DNA from: Bdellovibrio sp. | Lineage (GTDB): Bacteria; Myxococcota; SpSt-1050 | Length of the DNA stretch: 13,562 nucleotides | Reading direction: 5' to 3' | Assembly: GCA_020725805.1 (NCBI GenBank) | Contig: DYEF01000038.1 | Span: forward strand, 1-13,562 | Shown here: positions 1-7,021 of the stretch, one piece after another | Position numbering within the stretch: position 1 is the stretch's first letter | Layout of the letters: each line of letters starts with the position of its first letter | The notes under the pieces: model-generated | Databases searched by the model: none | Told to the model about the DNA's origin: nothing | What the model saw: the letters and a program-made list of their open reading frames with translations, nothing else | Program-made: the position numbers and the translations under genes

Positions 1-4
1 CCAT

Positions 5-26
5 AGGGAAACATATACTTTTCCCT
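5..26. repeat. Short inverted repeat at the left edge
   Basis: AGGGAAA (5-11) and TTTCCCT (20-26) are perfect 7-bp inverted arms around an 8-nt loop. Neither strand has a run of T after the second arm, so it is not a convincing intrinsic terminator. It may belong to a gene or regulatory region left of the window. The rest of 1-70 shows no coding sequence or recognisable motif. Confidence 0.3.
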
Positions 27-72
27 GTAATTCCACTTTAATCCCTAACTTTTCTTTATATCCAAACCTATT

Positions 73-117
73 AAATGTAACATTTCTACTTTGCAGATAA
101 TGTAACATTTCTATTTT
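73..117. promoter_or_regulatory. Two tandem palindromic boxes upstream of rpmB
   Basis: A 19-bp unit (74-92 and 99-117) occurs twice with one mismatch and a 25-bp period. Each copy contains the dyad AATGT-A-ACATT; in the first copy it extends to AAATGT-A-ACATTT (73-85), and in the second it lies at 99-109. The boxes are upstream of the predicted -35 element of rpmB, centred about 99 and 74 bp before the inferred transcription start. Duplicated short dyads at a fixed spacing are typical of a dimeric transcription factor site. The regulator cannot be named from sequence alone. A site for a gene left of the window, or simply a repeat, are alternatives. Confidence 0.45.
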
Positions 118-142
118 GGAACAACACAAAAATAAAAATCTC

Positions 143-171
143 TTGCTTTTTCAATAATAATGATTTATAAA
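143..171 (+). promoter_or_regulatory. Predicted sigma-70-type promoter of rpmB
   Basis: TTGCTT (143-148), a 17-bp spacer and TATAAA (166-171) form a housekeeping-type promoter. Transcription would start near 178, giving a short leader of about 20 nt before ATG 199. The -10 matches 5 of 6 consensus bases; the -35 is weaker. Spacing and position immediately before rpmB support it. Confidence 0.5.
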
Positions 172-198
172 GTTTCCTCTTTTTGACGGAGGATGAAG

Positions 199-387
199 AT
201 GGCAAGAAGATGCGAAATATGTTCAAAAGGACCGATGGTTGTAAACAATGTCTCCCATGCCAATAACAGAACCAAATCCAGAAGTCTGCCCAATCTTCAG
301 AGAGTAAGGGCAAATATCAACGGTGAGCACAAGAGAATTCTGGTCTGCACAACCTGTATAAAGTCCGGCAAAGTCAAAAAGATCTGA
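199..387 (+). CDS. rpmB: 50S ribosomal protein L28
   Basis: This encodes ribosomal protein L28, a structural component of the large ribosomal subunit. The 62-residue product begins [12 protein letters not shown] and has the basic central segment with SRSLPNLQ that typifies the family; length is normal. Cysteines at residues 5, 8, 50 and 53 form two CxxC pairs, the zinc-ribbon-bearing (C+) type of L28. I chose ATG 199 rather than the in-frame ATG at 193 because GGAGG at 188-192 abuts 193 but lies 6 nt before 199, and because family members start at MARRC. The gene is monocistronic here. Its stop is 1 bp from the convergent stop of the transglycosylase gene, and no hairpin terminator separates them. 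Identification is firm. Confidence 0.96.
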   Translation: MARRCEICSKGPMVVNNVSHANNRTKSRSLPNLQRVRANINGEHKRILVCTTCIKSGKVKKI

Positions 388-388
388 T

Positions 389-2752
389 TCAGTAATTTAT
401 ATTATCTTCCGAAACAGGGTCAAATGTCTGATTTAGGGGGAGGACGTTTTTACCGTCAGTTCTGCGGTACAGAAAGTTATAGATTCCATAGGTCTGAAGT
501 ACCCGCTTTACATAGAATCTCGTCTCCCTGAAAGGGATTTCTTCAATAAAAATATCCAGATCTATGTCCTTGCTTTTCTTGAGCCATCTGTCGACCGCTC
601 CGGGTCCTGCATTATATGATGCAATGGCAAAAGATAGCTGATTCTTGAATTTGATGAGGAGTTGTGAAAGGTACCAGCTTCCCAGCTGAATATTTACCTC
701 GGGGATATCCAGCATTGAGGGTTCAAAATCAGAAATATTCAATGACTTTGAAATCAGGCTTCCTGTCTTCGGCATTATCTGCATAAGGCCTTTGGCACCG
801 GCTGGTGAAACCACAGACGGCCTGAAATGGCTCTCTTCCCGCATAATTGAAAGTATCAAAAGAGGGTCAATTCCGTTTTTCTCGGCATTCTGAATGACAT
901 AACTGAAATAGGCCAGAGGAAACATCTTCTTCCAGAATTTAAGCTCACCCGAGGAAGGGCGGTTGAGCATCTTCTCCACGAAGAATCCTCTTAAGGTACG
1001 CATACTGCCGTTATAATCTCCGGCCTTGTGCTTCATACTCGCAAGGAGATAAAGAGCCTTCGGGTCATTGTTGAGTTTCAGATTAACATAATTCAGTTCA
1101 CGCTGTGCATACCGCTCAAGACCGACTCTTATAAGCTGAATGGCCTTATTGATTCTGAGTAATCCTTCCTGTGCAAGCACAAATCTCTCCGGCTGTTCCG
1201 AAATCGAGAGATTATCGGAATCGAGACTGTACTGAGCCTCAAAATCAGGGAAAGGGACCTCCTCGTTATATATCTCTTTCAGTCTGTTCTGTGCCATAAA
1301 CGAATAGTAACTGAGGGGGAAATTCTCAATCAGATTGATATAATGTTCCCTGCTTTCGTCATTTCTCCCGAGCAGCGCAGACAATTTTGCAAGAAAATAT
1401 ATCGATGCCGGTTTCTCCTTTTCGGTATTCGGTGTAATCTTCTTTATCTCGTAAAAGTACTTGTAAGCCTCTTCGTATTTTTTATACTTGAAGAGATTTA
1501 TCCCAAGAAACCAGAGGGCATCCAGCCTCTTTGGTGACCTTCTGTATTTATTGACGAACTGCCTGAATCCCGCAATAGCCTCTTCATACTTCCCGTCATT
1601 ATATTTGAGCCAGATAGCCAGATATCTTGCCTCATCTGCATACTTTGATTTGGGATATTTCTCGGCGAGTTCATTATAGAGTCTTATGGCCTCGCTGTTG
1701 TCTGTCTTCCGCTTCTCAAGCTGTGCAATTTTGTACATAAAATAGGCCTTCATATCCGCACCGTAATAACTGTCTTCGAGCATCTCTGTATAGAGCTCAC
1801 GGGCCAGATTATTGTCCTTATTTCCTGCATAACAGTCTGCCATCTTTGCCTTTATCTTCTTTCTGATTTCAACTGATTTCTTATCTTCACTGTTTTTAAG
1901 GGTATCCTCAATTCTCTTGTATTCATCAAGTGCATTTCTGAACATCTGTCTGCCAAACAGATTATCTGCTCTCTTCAGCCTGGCCTGAACATCGGGGTAT
2001 ATCTTCAACTGCGTGGTAAGGATATTGTACGCATCAGATGAAAAGGCGGACATGGGATAATCCGAGTAAATTCTTAAAAGGGCATCTTTTGCATTCTGTC
2101 TGTCATTGAGTGCCATATAAGCCTTTGCAAGATTATACAACAGAAATTCATCGGCAAAACTGCTGTAGTTTGACCTGTCCCTGTTTTCGAGGAGTATAAG
2201 AGACTGCTCGATAATATCCTTGTATCTGTTCTGTGCAATAAACAAATCCAGCTTTAAGAATTCAGCATCAACAGAGAGAATCGTTGCCGGATAATCCCTT
2301 ACTATACTGCTGATTATCTTTTCGGCCTGTTTATATTCCTGATTCTTCAGAAGTGCATATGACAGAAAATAGTTTCTGTAATCCTCAAGGTAGGGAAGAT
2401 AGATTATACTCTCCAGAAATCCGGATGCCCTTTCATAATCCTGAAGATATATTGCCGACAGAGATGCGATGAAAAGCGCATAATCACGCAATTCCGGATT
2501 TGTGCAGACTAGCAGGTAATCCTCCATTTTTCTCAGGGCATTCTCGTAGTCTTCCAGCTTATAATAATAATACCCTTCTTCAAAGAGTGCATCACTGGAT
2601 GCGACGTTGAAAGATATTTTTATATTGATAACCCTGTCGGCATAATTGATAAATTCGACCTCCTCATCCGCCTTTTCCCTTATTAATTCCTCCGGAACCC
2701 CGTTGCCTGTCATTATGAGAAGAATGAGACTAACTCTTAAAAGTAATTTCAT
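389..2752 (-). CDS. TPR-rich soluble lytic murein transglycosylase (Slt family)
   Basis: Predicted periplasmic lytic transglycosylase that cleaves the MurNAc-GlcNAc bond of peptidoglycan with 1,6-anhydro product formation. The 787-residue protein starts with a hydrophobic signal-like segment (about residues 3-15) without a lipobox cysteine. A long helical region follows (about 50-570) with repeated TPR-like units such as DYENALRKMEDYL and KYEEAIAGFRQFV. The C-terminal SLT domain (about 615-740) carries the catalytic glutamate in REESHF (Glu640), then GLMQIMPKTG and SYNAGPGAV, all classical family motifs. The ribosome-binding site is weak (GAAAAGA upstream), so translation may depend on the upstream gene 28 bp away. 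It is the last gene of the hsp70/J operon. TPRs probably bind partners or arrange the enzyme as the superhelical ring does in Slt70. The enzymatic family is certain; biological substrate preference is not. Confidence 0.93.
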   Translation of the reverse strand: MKLLLRVSLILLIMTGNGVPEELIREKADEEVEFINYADRVINIKISFNVASSDALFEEGYYYYKLEDYENALRKMEDYLLVCTNPELRDYALFIASLSAIYLQDYERASGFLESIIYLPYLEDYRNYFLSYALLKNQEYKQAEKIISSIVRDYPATILSVDAEFLKLDLFIAQNRYKDIIEQSLILLENRDRSNYSSFADEFLLYNLAKAYMALNDRQNAKDALLRIYSDYPMSAFSSDAYNILTTQLKIYPDVQARLKRADNLFGRQMFRNALDEYKRIEDTLKNSEDKKSVEIRKKIKAKMADCYAGNKDNNLARELYTEMLEDSYYGADMKAYFMYKIAQLEKRKTDNSEAIRLYNELAEKYPKSKYADEARYLAIWLKYNDGKYEEAIAGFRQFVNKYRRSPKRLDALWFLGINLFKYKKYEEAYKYFYEIKKITPNTEKEKPASIYFLAKLSALLGRNDESREHYINLIENFPLSYYSFMAQNRLKEIYNEEVPFPDFEAQYSLDSDNLSISEQPERFVLAQEGLLRINKAIQLIRVGLERYAQRELNYVNLKLNNDPKALYLLASMKHKAGDYNGSMRTLRGFFVEKMLNRPSSGELKFWKKMFPLAYFSYVIQNAEKNGIDPLLILSIMREESHFRPSVVSPAGAKGLMQIMPKTGSLISKSLNISDFEPSMLDIPEVNIQLGSWYLSQLLIKFKNQLSFAIASYNAGPGAVDRWLKKSKDIDLDIFIEEIPFRETRFYVKRVLQTYGIYNFLYRRTDGKNVLPLNQTFDPVSEDNINY

Positions 2753-2780
2753 ATATAAATCTTTTCAGCACAAAAAAGAA

Positions 2781-3287
2781 TTAACTTTTCTGCGACTGAA
2801 TCTCTTCAATCTTCCTCTTAATCGTCTGACTGTTTGGCTCAAATGCGAGCGCAAGTTTAAGATTCTTCAGGGCATCCTGCACCCTGTTCTGCATAATATC
2901 TGCAAGTGCCTGAGTGTAAAGTTTCTTCGCCTGAGGTGAAACAATATCCTCCTTTACCTCCTGTTTCGATTCATCCTCTCTGAATCTTACATCTCTCTCC
3001 GCTCCGCCCTTTGCGAGCTGCTGGTCATACTTTTTCCGTTTTTCAAAATCTCTCAGAACTATATATGCCTCTGTAATCAGTTTGGAAATCTTCAGAATAC
3101 GGTTCTTGAGTTCGGTATCCTTCAGATTGATAAAATTATCGGGATGGAAAATCCTCGTTTCTCTGTAATACGCCTCTTTTATTTCAGCCAGATTGGCTGT
3201 TGGTTCTATCTTGAGTATCTGATAATAATCCATTTCATCTATTGCTTCGGAAAGTATCAGAATCTCTTCCGGTGTTATATTGCTCAT
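2781..3287 (-). CDS. J-domain protein with C-terminal TPR segment
   Basis: Small Hsp40-type cochaperone of 168 residues, predicted to stimulate the ATPase of an Hsp70, most likely the one encoded just upstream. The J domain spans about residues 19-90 (DYYQILKIEPT start) with the HPD tripeptide at 48-50 and the helix-IV segment RKKYDQQL. After a charged linker (about 93-115), residues 117-160 look like one TPR hairpin (QALADIMQNRVQDALKNLKL). It lacks the Gly/Phe region, zinc-binding CxxCxGxG repeats and the C-terminal substrate domain of true DnaJ, so it is a class III J-protein rather than dnaJ. AAGGAG precedes ATG 3287 at good spacing. It sits 17 bp after the Hsp70 stop and 28 bp before the transglycosylase start, consistent with one transcript. 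The TPR may provide client or partner selection; that is inference. Confidence 0.9.
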   Translation of the reverse strand: MSNITPEEILILSEAIDEMDYYQILKIEPTANLAEIKEAYYRETRIFHPDNFINLKDTELKNRILKISKLITEAYIVLRDFEKRKKYDQQLAKGGAERDVRFREDESKQEVKEDIVSPQAKKLYTQALADIMQNRVQDALKNLKLALAFEPNSQTIKRKIEEIQSQKS

Positions 3288-3304
3288 CTGATGACTCCTT
3301 CAGG

Positions 3305-4909
3305 TCATTCCTTGATCTCGGGGAGATTGCTCCTGTCACGTTCAATCACTACCTCTTCCGCCATATCCTGTGACATTGCAACCTCCTCAGCAGAGAGACC
3401 CGCATTGAGATATATAGTTGTAGATTGCTCAGTCCCTGTTTCGACATCTTTTGCCGAGACATTTACTATACCGTCGTTGTCGATATCGAAAGAGACTTCA
3501 ATGGTCACTGCACCTCGTGGGGCTATCTTGAAACCCGAAAACTCAAATTCACCGAGTAGTTCACACTCATCTGCCCTGTTCGACTCTCCCTGAAGCACCC
3601 TGATTCTTACCCTGTCCTGATTGTCCCTCGACGTGGTGAACTTTCTCTTCCTTTCGATGGGCAGAGGCGAGTTTCTGGGAATAATCGGCTCTGTAAATCC
3701 GCCTACAGTTGCAATCCTGAGAGTAAGAGGTGTAACATCCAGCAGAAATGTACTCTTCTTCTTTTCATCCAGAAGTGAATCTGCCTGAATGGCTGCACCT
3801 ATTGCAACCACCTCATCGGGATTGATACCGTAGAGCGGCTCCTTCTGAAAATAATATCTGACATAATCTCTGACAATCGGGAGTCTCGTGGGTCCGCCGA
3901 CCAGAATTACGCCCTGAATATCTCCTATTGTAAGCCTTCCGGACTGAAGTGCCTCATCACATACCTTGAATGTCCTCTGCAGAATGGGTGTAACCATCTC
4001 CCTGAACTGGTCTGATGTAATTACCGTATGAAAATCCCTTGGTTTGGAGTCTGGCCCTGTAAAGAGATTCTTTATATTTATATCCACCCTGTCCTGAGAG
4101 CTCAGTCCGATCTTTGCCTTTTCTGCGTTGTCCCTGAGTCTCTGGAGGATATGTTTGTCTTCTTCCGGATTGATTCCGTACTGCGATTTTACAAGCGAAA
4201 TAAGGTGCTCGAGTATCTTGATATCCATATCATCCCCGCCCAGATATGTGTCACCCGCCGTCGAGATTACCTCGAACATATCGTTTCCTATATCCAGAAT
4301 CGAGACATCAAAGGTCCCTCCCCCGAGGTCGTAAACTGCAACTTTCTGTGATATCCCCTTACCGAATCCGTATGCAAGTGCTGCCGCCGTCGGCTCATTA
4401 ATCACGCGGAGCACCTCAAGACCTGCGATCTTACCTGCATCCTTTGTCGAATGACGCTGATTATCATTGAAAAACGCAGGGACGGTTATAACAGCCTTCT
4501 TCACCTTCGTCCCGAGAAAGTTTTCTGCAATAGTCTTCATCTCTTTGAGCACAAGCGCCGATATCTCGGGAACCGAATACTGTCTTCCGTTGATAAGTAT
4601 CCTTACAGATGAGTTGGGACCTTCAACTATCTTGTATGAGCACAACGCCCTTGCCTTCTTTACCTCCTCTGAAAAATAGTATCTTCCTATAAGTCTTTTG
4701 GCAGAATAAACCGTGTTTTCTGGATTGCTAATAATTCTCTTCTTTGCCTCATTTCCGACAATGATTCGGTCATTTTCAAGAAATGAAACCACAGATGCAT
4801 GAATCTTCTCACCCCATTCGTTTGGTATCACGGTGGGTACCCCGTCAATTACTGTAGCCACACAACTGTATGAGGTTCCAAGGTCAATACCGATTACAGG
4901 CTCTCTCAT
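3305..4909 (-). CDS. DnaK-like Hsp70 chaperone lacking the helical lid
   Basis: ATP-dependent Hsp70 chaperone of 534 residues. The nucleotide-binding domain (1-380) has phosphate-1 IGIDLGTSYS (6-15), NEPTAAALAYGFG (171-183), phosphate-2 YDLGGGTFDVSI (193-204) and the adenosine motif VILVGGPTRLP (334-344). The interdomain linker LLDVTPL (389-395) is intact, followed by the beta substrate-binding domain (about 395-502). Only about 30 residues follow, so the alpha-helical lid and C-terminal tail of DnaK (usually 610-640 residues in total) are absent. This is not obviously a broken gene: the stop is followed at once by the J-protein's own ribosome-binding site. AGGAGG (4914-4919 on the complement) precedes ATG 4909. 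It heads the operon with the J-protein and transglycosylase. A lidless Hsp70 should release peptides fast. It is probably a specialised paralogue and not the housekeeping dnaK; no grpE is nearby. Confidence 0.92.
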   Translation of the reverse strand: MREPVIGIDLGTSYSCVATVIDGVPTVIPNEWGEKIHASVVSFLENDRIIVGNEAKKRIISNPENTVYSAKRLIGRYYFSEEVKKARALCSYKIVEGPNSSVRILINGRQYSVPEISALVLKEMKTIAENFLGTKVKKAVITVPAFFNDNQRHSTKDAGKIAGLEVLRVINEPTAAALAYGFGKGISQKVAVYDLGGGTFDVSILDIGNDMFEVISTAGDTYLGGDDMDIKILEHLISLVKSQYGINPEEDKHILQRLRDNAEKAKIGLSSQDRVDINIKNLFTGPDSKPRDFHTVITSDQFREMVTPILQRTFKVCDEALQSGRLTIGDIQGVILVGGPTRLPIVRDYVRYYFQKEPLYGINPDEVVAIGAAIQADSLLDEKKKSTFLLDVTPLTLRIATVGGFTEPIIPRNSPLPIERKRKFTTSRDNQDRVRIRVLQGESNRADECELLGEFEFSGFKIAPRGAVTIEVSFDIDNDGIVNVSAKDVETGTEQSTTIYLNAGLSAEEVAMSQDMAEEVVIERDRSNLPEIKE

Positions 4910-4950
4910 ATATCCTCCTGATATAAGGAATATAATAACAAGATTTAAGT

Positions 4951-4979
4951 AACCTAAATCAAATTTTTTACTTTGTCAA
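4951..4979 (-). promoter_or_regulatory. Predicted promoter of the hsp70-J-transglycosylase operon
   Basis: On the minus strand a perfect TTGACA (4974-4979) is followed by a 17-bp spacer and TAGGTT (4951-4956), which keeps the TA...T frame of a -10 box. Transcription would start near 4944, about 35 nt before the Hsp70 ATG. It looks like a housekeeping sigma-70 promoter. I see no CIRCE element, and no heat-shock sigma motif is evident. The other strand of this 130-bp divergent region must hold the nitroreductase promoter, but I cannot place it with confidence. Confidence 0.5.
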
Positions 4980-5039
4980 TTAAGCCTGTATGAATCCAAA
5001 AACCGGTATCATCATCAAAAAATATATTAGGAGGTTTTT

Positions 5040-5570
5040 ATGGAACTTTCGGATGTTATAAAGATAAGGAGATCTGTAAGGTCATTTAATTCAAGGGAAG
5101 TCGACCCTATAAAAGTCGAAAATATGATAAAATCGGCATTCTGGGCACCTTCATCGGACAGAAGCAGGGCACTGAATATCTTTGTTGTGAAAGAAAAAGA
5201 TACTATTAACAAGTTAGCAATGTCAACCTCGTATAGCTTTGTCCTGAAGGCAGTCGGCACGGTCATTGTTGTGGGATATGACTCTTCTTCCGGTAATTTT
5301 TTTGAGGAAGATACTGCCTTTGCGGCAATGAATATCATTCTCTCTGCCACCGATCAGGGGCTATCAAGCTGCTATGTGCAATTGCATAAAGAGACAGGGG
5401 CTTACGGAAATGCCGAAGATTATACAAAAAGGGTCCTTAATGCACCCGACAAAATAAGAATAGCGGGAGCCATAGCGGTCGGATATACGGACCAGACAAA
5501 TACTATGCCTCATACAGAGAGCGAAATAATAAGAAAGAATATTCACTACAATCTTTACGGAATTCACTGA
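5040..5570 (+). CDS. Nitroreductase-family protein
   Basis: Predicted FMN-dependent oxidoreductase of the nitroreductase superfamily, 176 residues, a typical single-domain length and cytoplasmic (no signal peptide). The N-terminal IKIRRSVRSF (8-17) is the family's FMN-phosphate-binding arginine motif, followed by the helix KVENMIKSAFWAPSS. The usual APSAGNxQPW motif is instead APSSDRSRAL, so the customary asparagine, glutamine and tryptophan are replaced. The middle (DTAFAAMNIILSATDQGLSS) and the C-terminal IAVGYTD match the family pattern. AGGAGG at 5029-5034 sets ATG 5040. It is divergent from hsp70 and 70 bp upstream of tpx. Real substrates could be quinones, nitro compounds or a flavin-linked thiol system and cannot be told from sequence. 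Family assignment is strong, function open. Confidence 0.87.
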   Translation: MELSDVIKIRRSVRSFNSREVDPIKVENMIKSAFWAPSSDRSRALNIFVVKEKDTINKLAMSTSYSFVLKAVGTVIVVGYDSSSGNFFEEDTAFAAMNIILSATDQGLSSCYVQLHKETGAYGNAEDYTKRVLNAPDKIRIAGAIAVGYTDQTNTMPHTESEIIRKNIHYNLYGIH

Positions 5571-5590
5571 TTCTGATGAAACTTTTTGAT

Positions 5591-5619
5591 TTGACAGTCA
5601 TCTTAATAACAGATACTTA
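5591..5619 (+). promoter_or_regulatory. Possible internal promoter before tpx-sod
   Basis: A perfect TTGACA (5591-5596) lies in the 70-bp gap before tpx. At 17 bp the -10 would be TACTTA (5614-5619); at 15 bp it would be GATACT (5612-5617). Neither is ideal, so the -10 is uncertain. It would let tpx and sod be expressed apart from the nitroreductase gene. Confidence 0.35.
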
Positions 5620-5640
5620 AAACATTATAAGGAGAGTATT

Positions 5641-6153
5641 ATGGAAAGAAAAGGAATAGTTACAGTAAAAGGTAATCCCCTGACACTTACCGGCGGCGAG
5701 GTTAAAGAGGGGGATAAGGCCCCGTTTTTTAAGGTTCTGGACAAAGACCTGAAGGAAGTGGACTCAAGAAGTTTTGCAGGGAAAAATATCATTATCAGTG
5801 TTACTCCCTCACTCGACACACCTGTATGTGACCTGCAGCTTAAAAGATTCAACAAAGAGGCATCAGAACTCGGAAGTGACGTCGTTGTACTTAATATCAG
5901 CGTTGACCTGCCTTTCGCCATTGCAAGATTCTGCAATGCAAATGGAATCGATAAAGTTATTACTCTGTCAGATTACAGGGATGTGGACTTCGGAACAAAG
6001 TTTGGCATTCTGATAAAGGAGAACAGGCTTCTTGCAAGGTCTATCTTCATAATCGATAAAAACGGGAATGTCGTTTACAGGGAGATAGTACCTGATATCA
6101 CCAGCCATCCGGATTATGACAGAGCAATATCTGCACTTAAAAAACTAAACTAA
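5641..6153 (+). CDS. tpx: Thiol peroxidase (atypical 2-Cys peroxiredoxin)
   Basis: Tpx reduces hydrogen peroxide and alkyl hydroperoxides using thioredoxin as electron donor. The 170-residue protein matches the family length. It begins with the family's VTVKGNPLTLTGG strand, then has the peroxidatic motif PSLDTPVCD with Cys63 and Thr60, and the resolving cysteine Cys98 in PFAIARFCNANGI. VITLSDYRDVDFG and the C-terminal YREIVPDITSHPDYDRA also match Tpx. All catalytic residues expected of the family are present. AAGGAG at 5629-5634 precedes ATG 5641. It lies 12 bp before sod with a strong ribosome-binding site between them, so the two are almost certainly cotranscribed. No signal peptide is visible, which suggests a cytoplasmic enzyme, whereas E. 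coli Tpx was first described as periplasm-associated. Identification is firm. Confidence 0.95.
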   Translation: MERKGIVTVKGNPLTLTGGEVKEGDKAPFFKVLDKDLKEVDSRSFAGKNIIISVTPSLDTPVCDLQLKRFNKEASELGSDVVVLNISVDLPFAIARFCNANGIDKVITLSDYRDVDFGTKFGILIKENRLLARSIFIIDKNGNVVYREIVPDITSHPDYDRAISALKKLN

Positions 6154-6165
6154 AAGGAGGTAATT

Positions 6166-6744
6166 ATGGCTTACACAGCAAAGGATTATTCGAAACTTCT
6201 TGGTATGAAGGGTTTTTCGGAGGCATTATTGAAGAATCATTTCACACTTTATCAGGGATATGTAACCAACACCAACAAAGTTATCGATGCAATCGAGAAA
6301 CTTGCGAAGGAGAAACAGTATACCATTCCGGAATTTGCCGAACTGAAGAGGAGGCTCGGCTGGGAATTCAACGGTATGAGACTGCACGAATTCTACTTTG
6401 AAAACCTTGGCGGTGACGGAGTGCTCAGACCGGATAGTAAGCTCTATAAGAAGATAGCGGAAGACTTTGGTTCATACGAAAACTGGGTATCCGAATTCAA
6501 GGCAACCGGCGCTATGAGAGGAATCGGCTGGGTTGCCCTCTATCAGGACATAGTAAACGGTAAACTGATAAATTTCTGGATAAACGAACACGACGTCTCA
6601 CATCCGGCAGGAGCAAACCTGATACTTATTATGGACGTCTTTGAACACGCATTTATGCTGGACTACGGACTAAAGAGAGCCGATTACATCGAGGCCTTCT
6701 TCTCCAATATAAACTGGGCAGAGGCCGAGAAGAGACTGAAATAG
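6166..6744 (+). CDS. sod: Fe/Mn-family superoxide dismutase
   Basis: Catalyses dismutation of superoxide to oxygen and hydrogen peroxide, which Tpx from the preceding gene can then reduce. The 192-residue cytoplasmic protein carries the four expected metal ligands: His25 (LLKNHFTLY), His74 (MRLHEFYF), Asp157 and His161 in DVFEHAFMLDYGLKRADYIEAFF. C-terminal NINWAEAEKRL is also typical. For metal choice, the position four before His74 is Gly70, and His142 (NEHDVSHP) falls where Mn enzymes carry glutamine. By my alignment from memory this Gly/His pair resembles mycobacterial-type Fe enzymes. Iron or cambialistic use is therefore plausible but not settled. AGGAGG (6155-6160) precedes ATG 6166. 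A strong intrinsic terminator follows 40 bp after the stop and ends the stress gene group. Confidence 0.94.
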   Translation: MAYTAKDYSKLLGMKGFSEALLKNHFTLYQGYVTNTNKVIDAIEKLAKEKQYTIPEFAELKRRLGWEFNGMRLHEFYFENLGGDGVLRPDSKLYKKIAEDFGSYENWVSEFKATGAMRGIGWVALYQDIVNGKLINFWINEHDVSHPAGANLILIMDVFEHAFMLDYGLKRADYIEAFFSNINWAEAEKRLK

Positions 6745-6783
6745 TCTTTATTCCAAAAACTTTATTATTTCATATGACATAAG

Positions 6784-6807
6784 GCCGGCAGAATCGCCGG
6801 CTTTTTT
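6784..6807 (+). terminator. Intrinsic terminator after sod
   Basis: GCCGGC (6784-6789) and GCCGGC (6796-6801) form a perfect 6-bp GC stem around AGAATC, followed by six T (6802-6807). A-T and G-T pairs at the base can extend it. It ends the nitroreductase-tpx-sod transcript. Confidence 0.9.
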
Positions 6808-6860
6808 ATAAACAAATCTTTATATCTTATTTTCTCAACTAAGACCTTCGCTTCAGTACA

Positions 6861-6973
6861 CTCAATTACTCAGCGACCTTTCAAGCACAAGGGCGTTGAG
6901 TAGTGAGCAAAGCGAGCATATCGAAACGCCTGATATTACCGTGGCTTCGATACGCTAAAGCTACTCAGCCAAC
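6861..6973. repeat. Imperfect inverted-repeat element, dispersed intergenic type
   Basis: Three related arms are visible. Arm 1 is CTCAATTACTCAGCG (6861-6875). Arm 2 starts CGTTGAGTAGTGAG (6894-6907) and continues to TATCGAAACGCC (6919-6930). Arm 3 is GGCTTCGATACGC (6943-6955) through CTACTCAGCCAAC (6961-6973). Arm 2 is complementary both to arm 1 (ACTCAGCG versus CGTTGAGT) and to arm 3 (TATCGAA versus TTCGATA, AGTAG versus CTACT), so alternative hairpins are possible. Phrases such as GAGTAG...GCGTATCGAA recur, in my memory, in dispersed intergenic repeats of many bacterial genomes. No reading frame or transposase is present. The region 6808-6860 holds nothing else I recognise. Confidence 0.55.
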
Positions 6974-7021
6974 TTAATATTATACTAAATAATTCAGCAC
7001 TTCAGCCTTCAGCTCTAAAAA

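Noticed and set aside
86-313. Minus-strand open frame of about 75 codons over the rpmB leader and gene
   Set aside because: It is antisense to the certain rpmB gene, has no ribosome-binding site and shows low-complexity hydrophobic composition.
2646-2939. Plus-strand frame across the transglycosylase/J-protein junction
   Set aside because: It lies opposite two well-supported genes; no ribosome-binding site or recognisable protein features.
4028-4351. Plus-strand frames inside hsp70
   Set aside because: These are shadows of the conserved Hsp70 nucleotide-binding domain and carry no family signature.
3305-4909. Hsp70 as a truncated pseudogene
   Set aside because: Every nucleotide-binding and linker motif is intact, the stop is followed by a properly spaced downstream gene, and lidless Hsp70s are a known type.
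4919-4940. PerR/Fur-like box (ATATAAGGAATATAATAA) between hsp70 and nitroreductase
   Set aside because: The two halves match a PerR-type dyad poorly and the site falls in the hsp70 leader, not at a placed stress-gene promoter.
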